A DNA stretch of 57,359 nt from an uncultured Bacteroidales bacterium (GCA_900316245.1 ONCE01000014.1:1-57359), one strand, 5' to 3'; positions 48,562-56,280 are shown, counted from the first letter of the stretch. The notes: a model not told the origin generated them from the letters alone. Made by a program: numbers and translations.

Positions 48562-48586
48562 GATGGAAACGGTTTACGTGTCTTCA

Positions 48587-48617
48587 CAAAATTACGAATA
48601 TTCTCCGTTTTCCCCAA
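48587..48617 (-). promoter_or_regulatory. Canonical promoter of the aspartokinase homologue
   Basis: The minus strand has TTG at 48617-48615, a 20-bp spacer and TAATTTTG at 48594-48587, 25 bp upstream of the ATG. Confidence 0.82.
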
Positions 48618-48625
48618 AATATTCT

Positions 48626-48633
48626 TATTTTTG
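48626..48633 (+). promoter_or_regulatory. -7 element of the phosphodiester glycosidase gene
   Basis: TATTTTTG, a perfect -7 box, 18 bp before the chosen ATG at 48652. It lies 9 bp from the -33 box of the divergent aspartokinase promoter, so the two promoters nearly abut. Confidence 0.55.
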
Positions 48634-48651
48634 TAAGAAATGACGGGTCTT

Positions 48652-49521
48652 ATGAGAAAGATTCTGCTATTCACGCTCCCCTTGCTGATGGGTGCCTGCA
48701 CGGCTGTGGTGAACCCCTTCCCGCCGGAAGCCCATCTCTACAGCCTCACCACCGGGCAGGAACTGACCGGCCCCAAAGCCGCCCGTGAAGCGGCCGTTTA
48801 CGGCACGGTGGAAACCGAGCTGTATGACAGCCCCCAGGCCTACAGTTTTGTCCGTTTCAAGGCCGAAGATTACCGGCTGGATGTGATCAGCGCTCCCGGC
48901 CAGCAGGCCGACAGCACCAGCGCCCTGTGCCTCAAGCACGGCGCCGTGGCCGGCATCAACGGCAGTTATTTCGATATGGGAAAACTCACCCCCGTCACGT
49001 ATATCAAGGACGACGGCTTTGAAGTGGGCTACACCACGCCTGGAGAGTTTTTTCGCACCAACGGTTCGGTTCTCCTGAACCTGGACGGCTTTGCCATCGA
49101 CGCCACGCAGCCCGATACCACCTGGACCGGCGGAGACAGCTGGAGAGAAGTGATGGCCAGCGGCCCCATCCTGATAGACGAAGGGGAAGAAGTGATATAT
49201 GAAGAAGGCATTCCCCACTGGAGGGGCTTCTATAACTACCGCCACCCCCGCTCCCTCATCGGCACGGATGACCAAGGGTATGTCTGGCTGCTGGTAGTGG
49301 ACGGCCGCTCCGAAGGAAATGCCGATGGAATGACCATTGCAGAACTCACCCGGTTGGCCCGGGAACTGGGCCTTACCGATGCCCTGAACCTGGACGGCGG
49401 AGGCTCCTCCACCCTCTGGACCCTTCCTGCCGGCGTCATCAACCATCCCTCCGACAACGGAGTCTTTGACGCCCTGGGCCAGCGCATCATTCCCAATGCA
49501 ATAGTTGTAAAACCTTTATAA
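48652..49521 (+). CDS. Phosphodiester glycosidase (NAGPA-domain) lipoprotein
   Basis: 289 aa from the ATG at 48652, which starts the lipoprotein signal MRKILLFTLPLLMGACT; an ATG 12 bp upstream is possible. The NAGPA/DUF2233 domain is shown by AVAGINGSYFDM, RTNGSVLLNLDGFAI, RHPRSLIGTDDQGYVWLLVV and the signature ALNLDGGGSSTLW. The family removes GlcNAc from GlcNAc-1-phosphodiesters, and bacterial members are linked to exopolysaccharide or teichoic-acid turnover. Here it is probably a periplasmic envelope enzyme. The DUF4251 gene follows after 11 bp. Confidence 0.9.
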   Translation: MRKILLFTLPLLMGACTAVVNPFPPEAHLYSLTTGQELTGPKAAREAAVYGTVETELYDSPQAYSFVRFKAEDYRLDVISAPGQQADSTSALCLKHGAVAGINGSYFDMGKLTPVTYIKDDGFEVGYTTPGEFFRTNGSVLLNLDGFAIDATQPDTTWTGGDSWREVMASGPILIDEGEEVIYEEGIPHWRGFYNYRHPRSLIGTDDQGYVWLLVVDGRSEGNADGMTIAELTRLARELGLTDALNLDGGGSSTLWTLPAGVINHPSDNGVFDALGQRIIPNAIVVKPL

Positions 49522-49532
49522 TCTCCCCTGCT

Positions 49533-50030
49533 ATGAAACACATTACCCTTTTCTCCGTGCTGGCCCTTGCGCTGACCCTTGTCAGCTGCGGCTCTTCGGC
49601 CCGTATTTCCTCTGAAGAGAAGAAAGCCAACGAACAGCGCCTGGCCCTTGCCATCCAGCAGAAACTGAACAGCAAGGACTACACCATTGACGTGAATTAT
49701 ATGATCCCCATCCGCGCCGCCGCCCGGGTACTCACCAGCCCTTATTCCCTGACCGTGAAGAACGACACGCTCAAGTCGCACCTCCCCTACTTCGGAGAGG
49801 CCCACAACATCCCCTACGGCGGGGACAGCGGTCTGGTTTTCGAAGGAAAAATCAAAGATTACAAGGACAACGGCATCAAGAAAGACCGCCACACCATTGT
49901 CATTGACATAGCCATCGACGGAGACGTTCTCTGCTACACGCTCACCGTCTACGACAACGGCCAGGCGGACATCAATGTCACCAGCCGCAACCGGGACAAT
50001 ATCAGTTTCCGCGGAGCCCTGAAGCTTTAG
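49533..50030 (+). CDS. DUF4251 lipoprotein
   Basis: 165 aa. The lipoprotein signal is MKHITLFSVLALALTLVSCG. The DUF4251 domain reads YTIDVNYMIPIRAAARVLTS, YSLTVKNDTLKSHLPYFGEA and FEGKIKDYKDNGIKKDRHTI, the typical pattern of this Bacteroidetes-specific family of small periplasmic lipoproteins. Function unknown. It is probably co-transcribed with the phosphodiester glycosidase and its stop overlaps the converging SulP gene by 4 bp. Confidence 0.9.
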   Translation: MKHITLFSVLALALTLVSCGSSARISSEEKKANEQRLALAIQQKLNSKDYTIDVNYMIPIRAAARVLTSPYSLTVKNDTLKSHLPYFGEAHNIPYGGDSGLVFEGKIKDYKDNGIKKDRHTIVIDIAIDGDVLCYTLTVYDNGQADINVTSRNRDNISFRGALKL

Positions 50031-51718
50031 CTTTCGGAGGCCACAATTTCCTGGGCCCTCTTCAAGGCCAGGGAAATGTGGCTGCAGACATTCTCCTTAC
50101 CTACAAGATCATCTACTCCAGCCCTCTCCAGCACCCTCATCACATTGGGGTTCACGCCGGAGAGGACTACTTTTACACCCAGCTGGGAGCACATCCGGCA
50201 CATATTGGAGAGGTTGTGCACGCCGGTGGAGTCAATGAACGGGACCTTACGCATCCGGATGATGCGCACCTTGGCGCGCTCGTTGGCGCGGGTGTCACCC
50301 ATCATTTCCTCGAACTTGTTGCCGATGCCGAAGAAGTAGGGTCCGTTGATCTCGTACACCTTCACGCCCTCGGGGATGATCAGGTGTTCCAGATTGCCCT
50401 GGATGTCGGTGTCGGCCGTAGGATCAATTTCGTCGCTGAGGACGGAAACGTTGGTGGTTTCGGCCATACGCTTCATGCACAGCAGGCAGGCAATCAGAAC
50501 GCCCACCTCGATGGCGATGGTAAGGTCGAAGATCACGGTGAGGAAGAAGGTCACCAGAAGTACAATGATATCGGACTTGGGATTGCGCAGGATGGCGCGG
50601 AAACTGCGCCACTCACTCATATTGTAGGCCACCACCACCAGGATACCGGCCAGGCAGGACATAGGGATGTACTGCACCAGGGGCATCAGGAACAGGTAAA
50701 TGAGGGCCAGCACAATGGCGTGGGCAATGCCGGCTACGGGCGTGCGGCCACCGTTGTTGATGTTGGTCATCGTACGGGCAATGGCGCCGGTGGCAGGGAT
50801 ACCGCCAATGAGCGGAGACACCATATTGGCAATGCCCTGGGCCACCAGTTCCTGGTTGCTGTTGTGGTGGTCGCCAATGACACCGTCGGCCACCGCTGCG
50901 GACAGCAGGGACTCAATGGCACCCAACATAGCGATGATCATGGCCGGCTGGGCCAGACGGCGGATGCTGTCCCAAGTAATGTCCGGAACTTCCGGCTGAG
51001 GGAGGGCCGATGAGATGGAGAAGCGGTCTCCGATGGTCTCGATGCCCTCGATGCCCAGGGCCTTGAGCCCCAGGACGGCCAGCGTCATAAGGATGATGGC
51101 CACCAGGGAGCCGGGAATGCGGCGGCTGATTTTGGGCGTGCCTATGATGATAAGGATGCTGCAAAGGCCCACCAGCAGCGACCACCAGTTGATGGTGTCC
51201 AGGTTCTGGGCGTAGACCACCCACTTGTCCAGGAAGCCGGCGGGAACGCTCTCGATCTGCAGGCCGAAGAGATCCTTGATCTGCGTGGCGAAGATGGTGA
51301 GGGCGATACCGGAGGTAAAGCCCACCACAATGGGATAAGGGATGTATTTGATGATGGTACCCAGGTGCAGGACGCCCATCAGGATGAGGAAAGCGCCGGC
51401 CATGAACGTGGCAATCATAAGGCCGTTCATACCGTACTCCTGGATGATTCCGTAAACGATTACGATGAAGGCGCCGGTGGGGCCGCCAATCTGCACCTTG
51501 CTGCCGCCGAAGAACGAAATGAGGAAACCGGCTACGATGGCGGTAAGGATACCGGCCTCCGGGGAAGCACCCGAAGCAATGCCGAAAGCGATGGCCAGAG
51601 GGAGGGCCACAATGCCCACGATAACACCGGCCAAAAGGTCCTGTACAAGGTTTTGCTTGGTATAACCTTCCTTAAGAACCGTGAAAAGTTTAGGTCTAAA
51701 ATCTCCTTTGATTCCCAT
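50027..51718 (-). CDS. SulP-family anion transporter with STAS domain
   Basis: 563 aa from the ATG at 51718, chosen because the promoter overlaps the longer reading frame. The membrane part starts DLLAGVIVGIVALPLAIAFG, the SulP signature, and continues with GGSKVQIGGPTGAFIVIVYG and AAVADGVIGDHHNSNQELVA. A cytosolic STAS domain occupies about residues 445-555 (VKVYEINGPYFFGIGNKFEE, PFIDSTGVHNLSNMC). Family members carry sulfate, bicarbonate or other anions with Na+ or H+. The substrate is not decided by sequence. Confidence 0.95.
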   Translation of the reverse strand: MGIKGDFRPKLFTVLKEGYTKQNLVQDLLAGVIVGIVALPLAIAFGIASGASPEAGILTAIVAGFLISFFGGSKVQIGGPTGAFIVIVYGIIQEYGMNGLMIATFMAGAFLILMGVLHLGTIIKYIPYPIVVGFTSGIALTIFATQIKDLFGLQIESVPAGFLDKWVVYAQNLDTINWWSLLVGLCSILIIIGTPKISRRIPGSLVAIILMTLAVLGLKALGIEGIETIGDRFSISSALPQPEVPDITWDSIRRLAQPAMIIAMLGAIESLLSAAVADGVIGDHHNSNQELVAQGIANMVSPLIGGIPATGAIARTMTNINNGGRTPVAGIAHAIVLALIYLFLMPLVQYIPMSCLAGILVVVAYNMSEWRSFRAILRNPKSDIIVLLVTFFLTVIFDLTIAIEVGVLIACLLCMKRMAETTNVSVLSDEIDPTADTDIQGNLEHLIIPEGVKVYEINGPYFFGIGNKFEEMMGDTRANERAKVRIIRMRKVPFIDSTGVHNLSNMCRMCSQLGVKVVLSGVNPNVMRVLERAGVDDLVGKENVCSHISLALKRAQEIVASES

Positions 51719-51738
51719 ATCTTGCTGAATTGAAGGCG

Positions 51739-51769
51739 CAAAGGTACGCTTTTTAAAATATTTTAACAA
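51739..51769 (-). promoter_or_regulatory. Canonical promoter of the SulP gene
   Basis: The minus strand has TTG at 51769-51767, exactly 20 bp, and TACCTTTG at 51746-51739; the ATG is 20 bp further. Confidence 0.85.
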
Positions 51770-51803
51770 GGAATATTTTAAAAATTTTTAACAAGGCCGA
51801 TTC

Positions 51804-51834
51804 TTGGGTTTTTAGCGGTTTTTCCGTAACTTCG
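51804..51834 (+). promoter_or_regulatory. Promoter of the MATE transporter gene
   Basis: TTG at 51804-51806, a 20-bp spacer, and TAACTTCG at 51827-51834, one base off the -7 consensus; 20 bp upstream of the GTG start. Between this and the SulP promoter is an A/T-rich pair of direct repeats (TTTTAACAAGG twice, period 25). Confidence 0.7.
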
Positions 51835-51854
51835 GAAACTGGAAGCTAATAACC

Positions 51855-53588
51855 GTGATCCGCAACTCGCATATCATCCGCCATACGCTGAGGCATTACT
51901 TGGCGGCGGCCATTTTTGCCGGCATCATCATCCAGCTCAACTGCACCATCGACAGTATGGTAGCCGGCCAGTTCATCGGGGCCGATGCCGTGTCGGTAAT
52001 CATCCTGGCCCTGCCGCTGGTGAACATCCTTATGCTTCCCGGCACCATTCTCCTGATGGGAACCTCCCTGCTGATTGCGCCGGCTTTCGGAAACCAGGAC
52101 TATGCGCGGGTGAACCGCATCCTCACGGTGGGACTGGCGTCCTCCCTGTTTATCAGCGGAGCCTTCACGGCCCTCCTGGCCGTTTTTGCAGGGCCGGTTT
52201 CTATGTTCATAACCCAGGACATCCGCCTGCAGCCGATGCTGCAGGAATATCTGCCCTTTGCCTTTGTTGGAAGTTTCTTCGGCCTGTTTGCCTGTGCCGG
52301 CAGCCAGTTTGTCCAAATCAGCGGACAGCCCAAGCTGGTAACCTGGTTCGTAGGCATCTTCGGCGTACTCAACCTGGCCCTGGACATCCTCTTTGTACGG
52401 GTGCTGCAGATGGGCATCCGGGGAGCGGCGGCGGGTACTTCCGCAGCTGCGGTCCTGGGCTTCCTGGTGATGGTCCCCTACCTTCTCCGGGAACCGCGTC
52501 CCTACCGCCTGTGCTGGTCCAGATGGGCCGATTTTCGCCGCCATTTCCGGGAAATCCTGTCCCGCGGCACCCCCGCCGCCATGACAGGCGTATCGATGAT
52601 CCTCCTCAACCTGGGCCTCAACACCCTCGTCCTCAGTACGCTGGGGGCCGACGGAATGTTCACCCTGAGCATCTGCATGCAGCTGCTGATGATCTGTATG
52701 CTGGTCCTCACCGCAACGGGCGGCACCATCACGGGACTGGGCGGCATCCTCTCCGGAGAAGAGGACTGGGACGGCGTCAACCGGCTCATCTCCCTCATCC
52801 TGAGACTGTCCCTGGGGCTGGCTCTGGTTGCCTCCGTCCTGTTGCTGTCCTTCCCTACCGCGGTGGCCTCCCTCTTCGGGGCCGATGCCCACCTGGCCCA
52901 GCTATCGGCCCGTCCGCTCCGCATCTTCAGCGGAGTCTTCCTGCCGGCCACCGTGCTGATGACCCAGGCCAATGCCTTCCTGCTGGTCAAGCGGGGCCGG
53001 ATGGCCGCCCTTCTGCAGGCCGGCATCGTCCTTTGCACCTTGCCGCTCGCCCTGGCCCTGGCCCACTGGAACCTGTGGGTGGCCCTGCCGCTGGGTATGC
53101 TCCTTCCTATGCTGGGAGGACTGCTGGCATCGGCCCTCCTGTCCCGAAAAAAGGAGCATCTGCACCCCGTCTGGCTCACCCCGGTGGGCAGCAATCCCAG
53201 TTCCATCACCGTAAGCGCCGCATATAACCAGGACAGCGTGTCGCAGCAGTTCCGCCTTCTGTGTGATAAGTTGGAGGCGATGCGCCTTAACCAGGCGGAA
53301 CTCACGGCCGTCACCCACTGTATGGAGGAGATGATGCTTCACCAGCTGGAGATGGGTCTCTCCTGCGGGCTCAAGGGGAGCTTTGACGTGGGAATCGTAG
53401 ACGGAGACAAGCGCTTCACGGTTCTTGTCAAGGCGGCCGGAAAAGCCTACAATCCCCTGCTCGCTTACGGCCAACAGGAGCAGGAGTCGCTGAGCCTGCG
53501 CATCGTGGCGGGCTATTGCCGGGATGTCCACTACCACTACGGCAGCGGCGTCAACTGCGTGTACCTGAATTTTGAAAAGGCACAATGA
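51855..53588 (+). CDS. MATE-family transporter fused to a C-terminal HATPase/anti-sigma-like domain
   Basis: 577 aa, starting with GTG at 51855. Residues 1 to about 445 form 12 membrane segments of the MATE fold (IIIQLNCTIDSMVAGQFIGA, GTILLMGTSLLIAPAFGNQD, GTPAAMTGVSMILLNLGLNT). Ordinary MATE proteins end there. This one has about 130 more soluble residues: FRLLCDKLEAMRLNQAELTA, VTHCMEEMMLHQLEMG, VDGDKRFTVLVKAAGKAY and SLRIVAGYCRDVHYHY. This resembles a GHKL/RsbW-like ATPase domain (N-box-like ELTAVTHCMEEMML). The fusion implies a regulated or signalling transporter. The domain assignment is by eye and needs a profile search. Confidence 0.85.
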   Translation: MIRNSHIIRHTLRHYLAAAIFAGIIIQLNCTIDSMVAGQFIGADAVSVIILALPLVNILMLPGTILLMGTSLLIAPAFGNQDYARVNRILTVGLASSLFISGAFTALLAVFAGPVSMFITQDIRLQPMLQEYLPFAFVGSFFGLFACAGSQFVQISGQPKLVTWFVGIFGVLNLALDILFVRVLQMGIRGAAAGTSAAAVLGFLVMVPYLLREPRPYRLCWSRWADFRRHFREILSRGTPAAMTGVSMILLNLGLNTLVLSTLGADGMFTLSICMQLLMICMLVLTATGGTITGLGGILSGEEDWDGVNRLISLILRLSLGLALVASVLLLSFPTAVASLFGADAHLAQLSARPLRIFSGVFLPATVLMTQANAFLLVKRGRMAALLQAGIVLCTLPLALALAHWNLWVALPLGMLLPMLGGLLASALLSRKKEHLHPVWLTPVGSNPSSITVSAAYNQDSVSQQFRLLCDKLEAMRLNQAELTAVTHCMEEMMLHQLEMGLSCGLKGSFDVGIVDGDKRFTVLVKAAGKAYNPLLAYGQQEQESLSLRIVAGYCRDVHYHYGSGVNCVYLNFEKAQ

Positions 53589-53603
53589 ATCTGTCGGAGC
53601 TCC

Positions 53604-54116
53604 CTACAGTTCAAGCCTCAAAACGCGGATGGGGGTATCTCGGCCCTGATCCGGGTCCACAACGGTTTCTCCGGTTGGTGCAAAACCGCACTTCTCCATC
53701 ACACGGCCGGAGGCGGGATTGTCGATGAAGTGGCCGCTGATCAGAGACTTAATCTGAGTGGTTTGGCGGATGTGGTCTACCATCAGCTGAAGCGCCTCCG
53801 TGCAGATGCCCCGGTTCCAGTAAGGCCTACCCACCCAGTAGCCGATGAGGGGTTCCCCCTCCCTGGCGGGAAGATTGCAATGGCAGGAGGGTCCATACCC
53901 CATGGCGCCGATGGGCTCACCAGTTTCCTTCCACACGATGGCCCAGGAGCAGGTGGAATCATTGAAAACTGTCCGGATAATCTCCCGACTCTCCTCCACG
54001 CTCTTGTGCGGAGGCCACCCGGCCCGGTAACCGACTTCCGGGTCCGAGGCATATTTGAACAGCGCCGGGGCGTCGCTCTCCCTCCACGGCCGCAACAGAA
54101 TTCTATCGTTTTCCAT
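53604..54116 (-). CDS. GNAT-family N-acetyltransferase (RimJ/RimL type)
   Basis: 170 aa from the ATG at 54116 (MENDRILLRPWRESDAPALF). It has the usual RimJ/RimL layout: a beta-strand with EPIGAMGY, the acetyl-CoA-binding RPYWNRGICTEALQLMVDHI (Q/RxxGxG/A equivalent), and LISGHFIDNPASGRVMEKCG with the typical N-ASxxVxEKxGF helix. It acetylates an amine, perhaps a protein N-terminus or small molecule. Its last 13 codons are repeated almost exactly at 57213-57254 as a truncated pseudogene, so at least two copies once existed. Confidence 0.92.
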   Translation of the reverse strand: MENDRILLRPWRESDAPALFKYASDPEVGYRAGWPPHKSVEESREIIRTVFNDSTCSWAIVWKETGEPIGAMGYGPSCHCNLPAREGEPLIGYWVGRPYWNRGICTEALQLMVDHIRQTTQIKSLISGHFIDNPASGRVMEKCGFAPTGETVVDPDQGRDTPIRVLRLEL

Positions 54117-54138
54117 AACGCGAAGATAACAAAAAAAG

Positions 54139-54163
54139 AGACCAAACCCTCCGAATCTCGAAG
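54139..54163. repeat. Short interspersed repeat, copy 1
   Basis: GACCAAACCCTCCGAATCTC at 54140 matches GACCAAACACTCCGAATCTG at 56209 with two differences. Both sit in noncoding DNA in the same orientation. Confidence 0.6.
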
Positions 54164-54218
54164 ATGGCGAACCCCGGTTTGACATCGGCCTTCGGGAATG
54201 CCTTTTTGAGGCGGCGGT

Positions 54219-55088
54219 TTACATCCGGTCTCCGATAAAGAGGTTGATGGCGGTCAGGAGTTTCTTTCCCTGAAGGTAAGGCAGATTGATATGGTAGGCC
54301 TGGGGCCAAATACAGATGGCCTTTCCTGCCATAATTTGGGCGATGCGGTGCATCTTCTCCCTATGCTCCGGCGTATCCCAGACGGGGCCGAAATACTGCC
54401 TTCCCATAGACTGATAAAAATGCGTAAGCATCTTTCTGTCCATGTGGAACAGGTGCTTGAGCAAAGGATTGGGACCGTACCCGCTCATATGGGAGAGGAT
54501 GTTAAAATCCAGCAAGGGGTCTCCATAGCCGAAATCGCCCAAATCTATCCAGTACACCTTGCCCTGTGCGGTAATGATATTGCAGGGATTAAGGTCTCCG
54601 TGCAGGCAGGTGGTTGCAGGCTCCAATTCGTCAAGATAGCCTGCCAGCCTTGCCTTGACATTGTCCGGAATCACCTTGTTCTCCATAATCATTTCCCGGG
54701 TACGCAAGGCAAGATTGTCAAAAGATTCCGTATTGCATGGAATGGAGTGAAGCGCCTTGGCATATTCTGCCGTAACGCCGGCCAGTTCCTCCAGCCGTTC
54801 GGGATGGTCGGCAATAATCCTTCCGAACGACTCCTTGCCTTGAATCCGCTGGACAGTCATGCCGTAACGCTGCCCGTCCGTTACAAACTCATAAGGTTCG
54901 GCCGATGGAATCCCCATTTGAAAGACTGCCTTGGAGCGTAGAAACTCCTCCTCCGCCTTGCTGGCAGAAATGCCGGGTTTATTCAACTTAAGGATTACGG
55001 AGTCGTCTGTCTTGTTGTAGTAGGATTCCCCGAAACCTCCTCCGCCAAAAGATACCCATTCTTGAAGGTCAACGATTTTTGCTTCCAT
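54219..55088 (-). CDS. Aminoglycoside phosphotransferase-family (APH/choline kinase-like) kinase
   Basis: 289 aa. A protein-kinase-like fold with an N-lobe (WVSFGGGGFGESYYNKTDDS, VILKLNK as the ATP-binding Lys), the catalytic loop TTCLHGDLNPCNIITAQGK (HGDxxxxN) and the metal-binding YWIDLGDFGYGDPLLDFNIL. The family phosphorylates small-molecule hydroxyls; substrates range from aminoglycosides to choline and homoserine. Nothing here points to antibiotic resistance specifically. A -7 box TAATTTTG lies 17 bp upstream. Confidence 0.9.
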   Translation of the reverse strand: MEAKIVDLQEWVSFGGGGFGESYYNKTDDSVILKLNKPGISASKAEEEFLRSKAVFQMGIPSAEPYEFVTDGQRYGMTVQRIQGKESFGRIIADHPERLEELAGVTAEYAKALHSIPCNTESFDNLALRTREMIMENKVIPDNVKARLAGYLDELEPATTCLHGDLNPCNIITAQGKVYWIDLGDFGYGDPLLDFNILSHMSGYGPNPLLKHLFHMDRKMLTHFYQSMGRQYFGPVWDTPEHREKMHRIAQIMAGKAICIWPQAYHINLPYLQGKKLLTAINLFIGDRM

Positions 55089-55105
55089 CGTACAATTATT
55101 ATGTG

Positions 55106-55113
55106 CAAAATTA
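55106..55113 (-). promoter_or_regulatory. -7 element of the APH-family gene
   Basis: TAATTTTG on the minus strand, perfect -7 box, 17 bp before the ATG; no -33 TTG at standard spacing. Confidence 0.5.
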
Positions 55114-55135
55114 AGAAATATGAACTTAGATTCGC

Positions 55136-55342
55136 TTATATCATCAGCCGTATCAAGCCCTCAGATTTTACGAAGGTTTCAGGGTGGGCCATAACACAAG
55201 CATAAATCTGTTTCCCATCCACCGGCTTCCCATCCCAACGCTGATACAAACCTTTCTCGTTAACCAGGCGTGCAATCTGGTCTGTCTTCATGCCGTGGTT
55301 GGATGAAGCAAGGAGATACAGTATGGCTTCTGGGAGTGTCAT
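55136..55342 (-). CDS. Small winged-helix-like (HARE-HTH type) protein
   Basis: 68 aa. MTLPEAILYLLASSNHGMKT, DQIARLVNEKGLYQRWDGKP and KQIYACVMAHPETFVKSEGL follow the pattern of a HARE/HTH winged-helix module (helix, loop, EIxxxINxxGLY, QIxAxVxxxPxxF, strand), here standing alone. Such modules read DNA or chromatin marks and often sit beside restriction nucleases. The ATG overlaps the upstream 59-aa gene by ATGA, so it belongs to a three-gene operon of very small proteins. No partner nuclease is visible. Confidence 0.6.
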   Translation of the reverse strand: MTLPEAILYLLASSNHGMKTDQIARLVNEKGLYQRWDGKPVDGKQIYACVMAHPETFVKSEGLIRLMI

Positions 55343-55518
55343 TTCTTCTTATTCTTTTCTTCGGCCCGGTAAGAAAGGACCATGCTGAGTATTCCAAGGG
55401 CACTAGATATCACGCCAAGAATCCGAGAGTAGATATTACCTTGGAAAATTAGCCAGAATATGAGGAGGATAGCCCAGAAAACAATCAGGGCAACTTGCAT
55501 TTTTTGTCTCTTATTCAT
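55339..55518 (-). CDS. Small two-TM membrane protein, unknown
   Basis: 59 aa from the ATG at 55518. Two hydrophobic segments, VALIVFWAILLIFWLIF and ILGVISSALGILSMVL, lie between a positively charged start (MNKRQKM) and a Lys-rich end (EEKNKKK). It overlaps the upstream 70-aa gene by 8 bp and the HTH gene by 4 bp. No family recognised. Size and layout resemble toxin-like or accessory membrane peptides, but there is no direct evidence. Confidence 0.6.
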   Translation of the reverse strand: MNKRQKMQVALIVFWAILLIFWLIFQGNIYSRILGVISSALGILSMVLSYRAEEKNKKK

Positions 55519-55723
55519 CTTTCTTTGGAATCTTTGAACCGAGAACATAGAAAACGCCCATTACAATAGCAACACAAAGACCGACGCCCAACCATAAGAG
55601 AGCATCAGTCCATGAATCCAACTTCCCGCCAATCCACATAATCAGTGGATACCCAATAATAAAGCCAAGGCTGGAACTCGCAACTGCCTTTAGGACCCTT
55701 TTCTGTTCTTTGTCAAGTTTCAT
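55511..55723 (-). CDS. Small two-TM membrane protein, unknown
   Basis: 70 aa. A charged N-terminal helix (MKLDKEQKRVLKAVASSS) leads into two membrane segments, LGFIIGYPLIMWIGG and ALLWLGVGLCVAIVMGVFYV, and a Lys-rich tail. First gene of the overlapping three-gene set at 55136-55723. The DNA here is lower in GC than the neighbouring genes, which suggests recent acquisition. No family recognised. Confidence 0.6.
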   Translation of the reverse strand: MKLDKEQKRVLKAVASSSLGFIIGYPLIMWIGGKLDSWTDALLWLGVGLCVAIVMGVFYVLGSKIPKKDE

Positions 55724-55835
55724 AAGCCTTAGTGTATTCTAAAGATGTAGTGAAGTTAACCACAATCTGCTAATTCTCCAAATATGTTTGCCGGGATGAG
55801 GGCACGAATGTCCGGCATGACTACGAAGCAGAACC

Positions 55836-55939
55836 TGGCAGCCGGCACTTTTGGCCATTTTTGACGGTTGCGGCGTTGTGCATGACGTGGCGGCCTGCAC
55901 TTTTGGCCTTTTTTGCTGGCTGCGGCGTCAAGATTGACG
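55836..55939. repeat. 52-bp tandem duplication
   Basis: Two diverged copies with period 52; each contains GCACTTTTGGCC (starting at 55845 and 55897) followed by a T run, then GCGGCGT and a TGAC end. Confidence 0.75.
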
Positions 55940-55948
55940 GTCAGGTGC

Positions 55949-56030
55949 GGTAGACGGGACAAAACGAGGCACGTTAGGGTCGAAAACCATGGGTTTTCGA
56001 GGTAAACGGGACAAAAAATGGCACGTCTAC
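55949..56030. repeat. Direct repeat around an ACGGGACAAAA core
   Basis: GGTAGACGGGACAAAACGAG and GGTAAACGGGACAAAAAATG, each followed by GCACGT, flank a small hairpin (TCGAAAACCATGGGTTTTCGA). The outer ends GGTAGACG and CGTCTACC are inverted. Confidence 0.65.
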
Positions 56031-56077
56031 CACGCTGGGATTCGGAGGCCGATAGGCCGACAGGGCCTTCAGGCCCG

Positions 56078-56143
56078 CACCGCCACTTCTGCGGCGGAGC
56101 CCCTCTCCCGAGGGAAGGGGTTTGGGGTGAGGGTAACGTAAGG
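56078..56143. repeat. Interspersed GC-rich palindromic repeat, copy 2
   Basis: CCCCTCTCCCGAGGGAAGGG then GTTTGGGGTGAGGGTAACGTA. On the complementary strand this matches the element at 20144-20195. Confidence 0.6.
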
Positions 56144-56171
56144 GGAAGGTCCTGCCTAAGCGCACAAAGCA

Positions 56172-56198
56172 GAAAACCAGCCGAAAAGGCTGGTTTTC
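56172..56198. terminator. Terminator-like hairpin
   Basis: GAAAACCAGCC and GGCTGGTTTTC form a perfect 11-bp stem with a 5-base loop. The following sequence lacks a long T run, so it may be a repeat hairpin instead. Confidence 0.45.
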
Positions 56199-56207
56199 AA
56201 AGCTTTG

Positions 56208-56232
56208 TAGACCAAACACTCCGAATCTGGAA
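56208..56232. repeat. Short interspersed repeat, copy 2
   Basis: GACCAAACACTCCGAATCTG; see the copy at 54139-54163. Confidence 0.6.
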
Positions 56233-56272
56233 CCTTCGCTTCCTGGATGGGCTACGTGTATTATAAAATGAG

Positions 56273-56280
56273 TATATTTG
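56273..56280 (+). promoter_or_regulatory. -7 element of the EamA transporter gene
   Basis: TATATTTG, perfect -7 box, 22 bp before the ATG at 56303; no clear -33 TTG. Confidence 0.5.

Noticed and set aside
47302-48620. Frameshift or wrong start as explanation for the missing KFGGTS in the aspartokinase homologue
   Set aside because: All three minus frames of the upstream 60 bp were read; none encodes the motif, and other catalytic motifs are also altered.
54219-55088. APH-family gene as an antibiotic-resistance gene
   Set aside because: The fold is shared by many small-molecule kinases and no resistance-specific motif or gene cassette was seen.
55756-55962. 68-codon minus-strand frame in the repeat region
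   Set aside because: It follows the 52-bp tandem repeat and shows no family, signal or promoter.
55974-56219. 81-codon minus-strand frame in the repeat region
   Set aside because: Built from hairpins and the interspersed repeat; product is Pro/Arg-rich without any domain.
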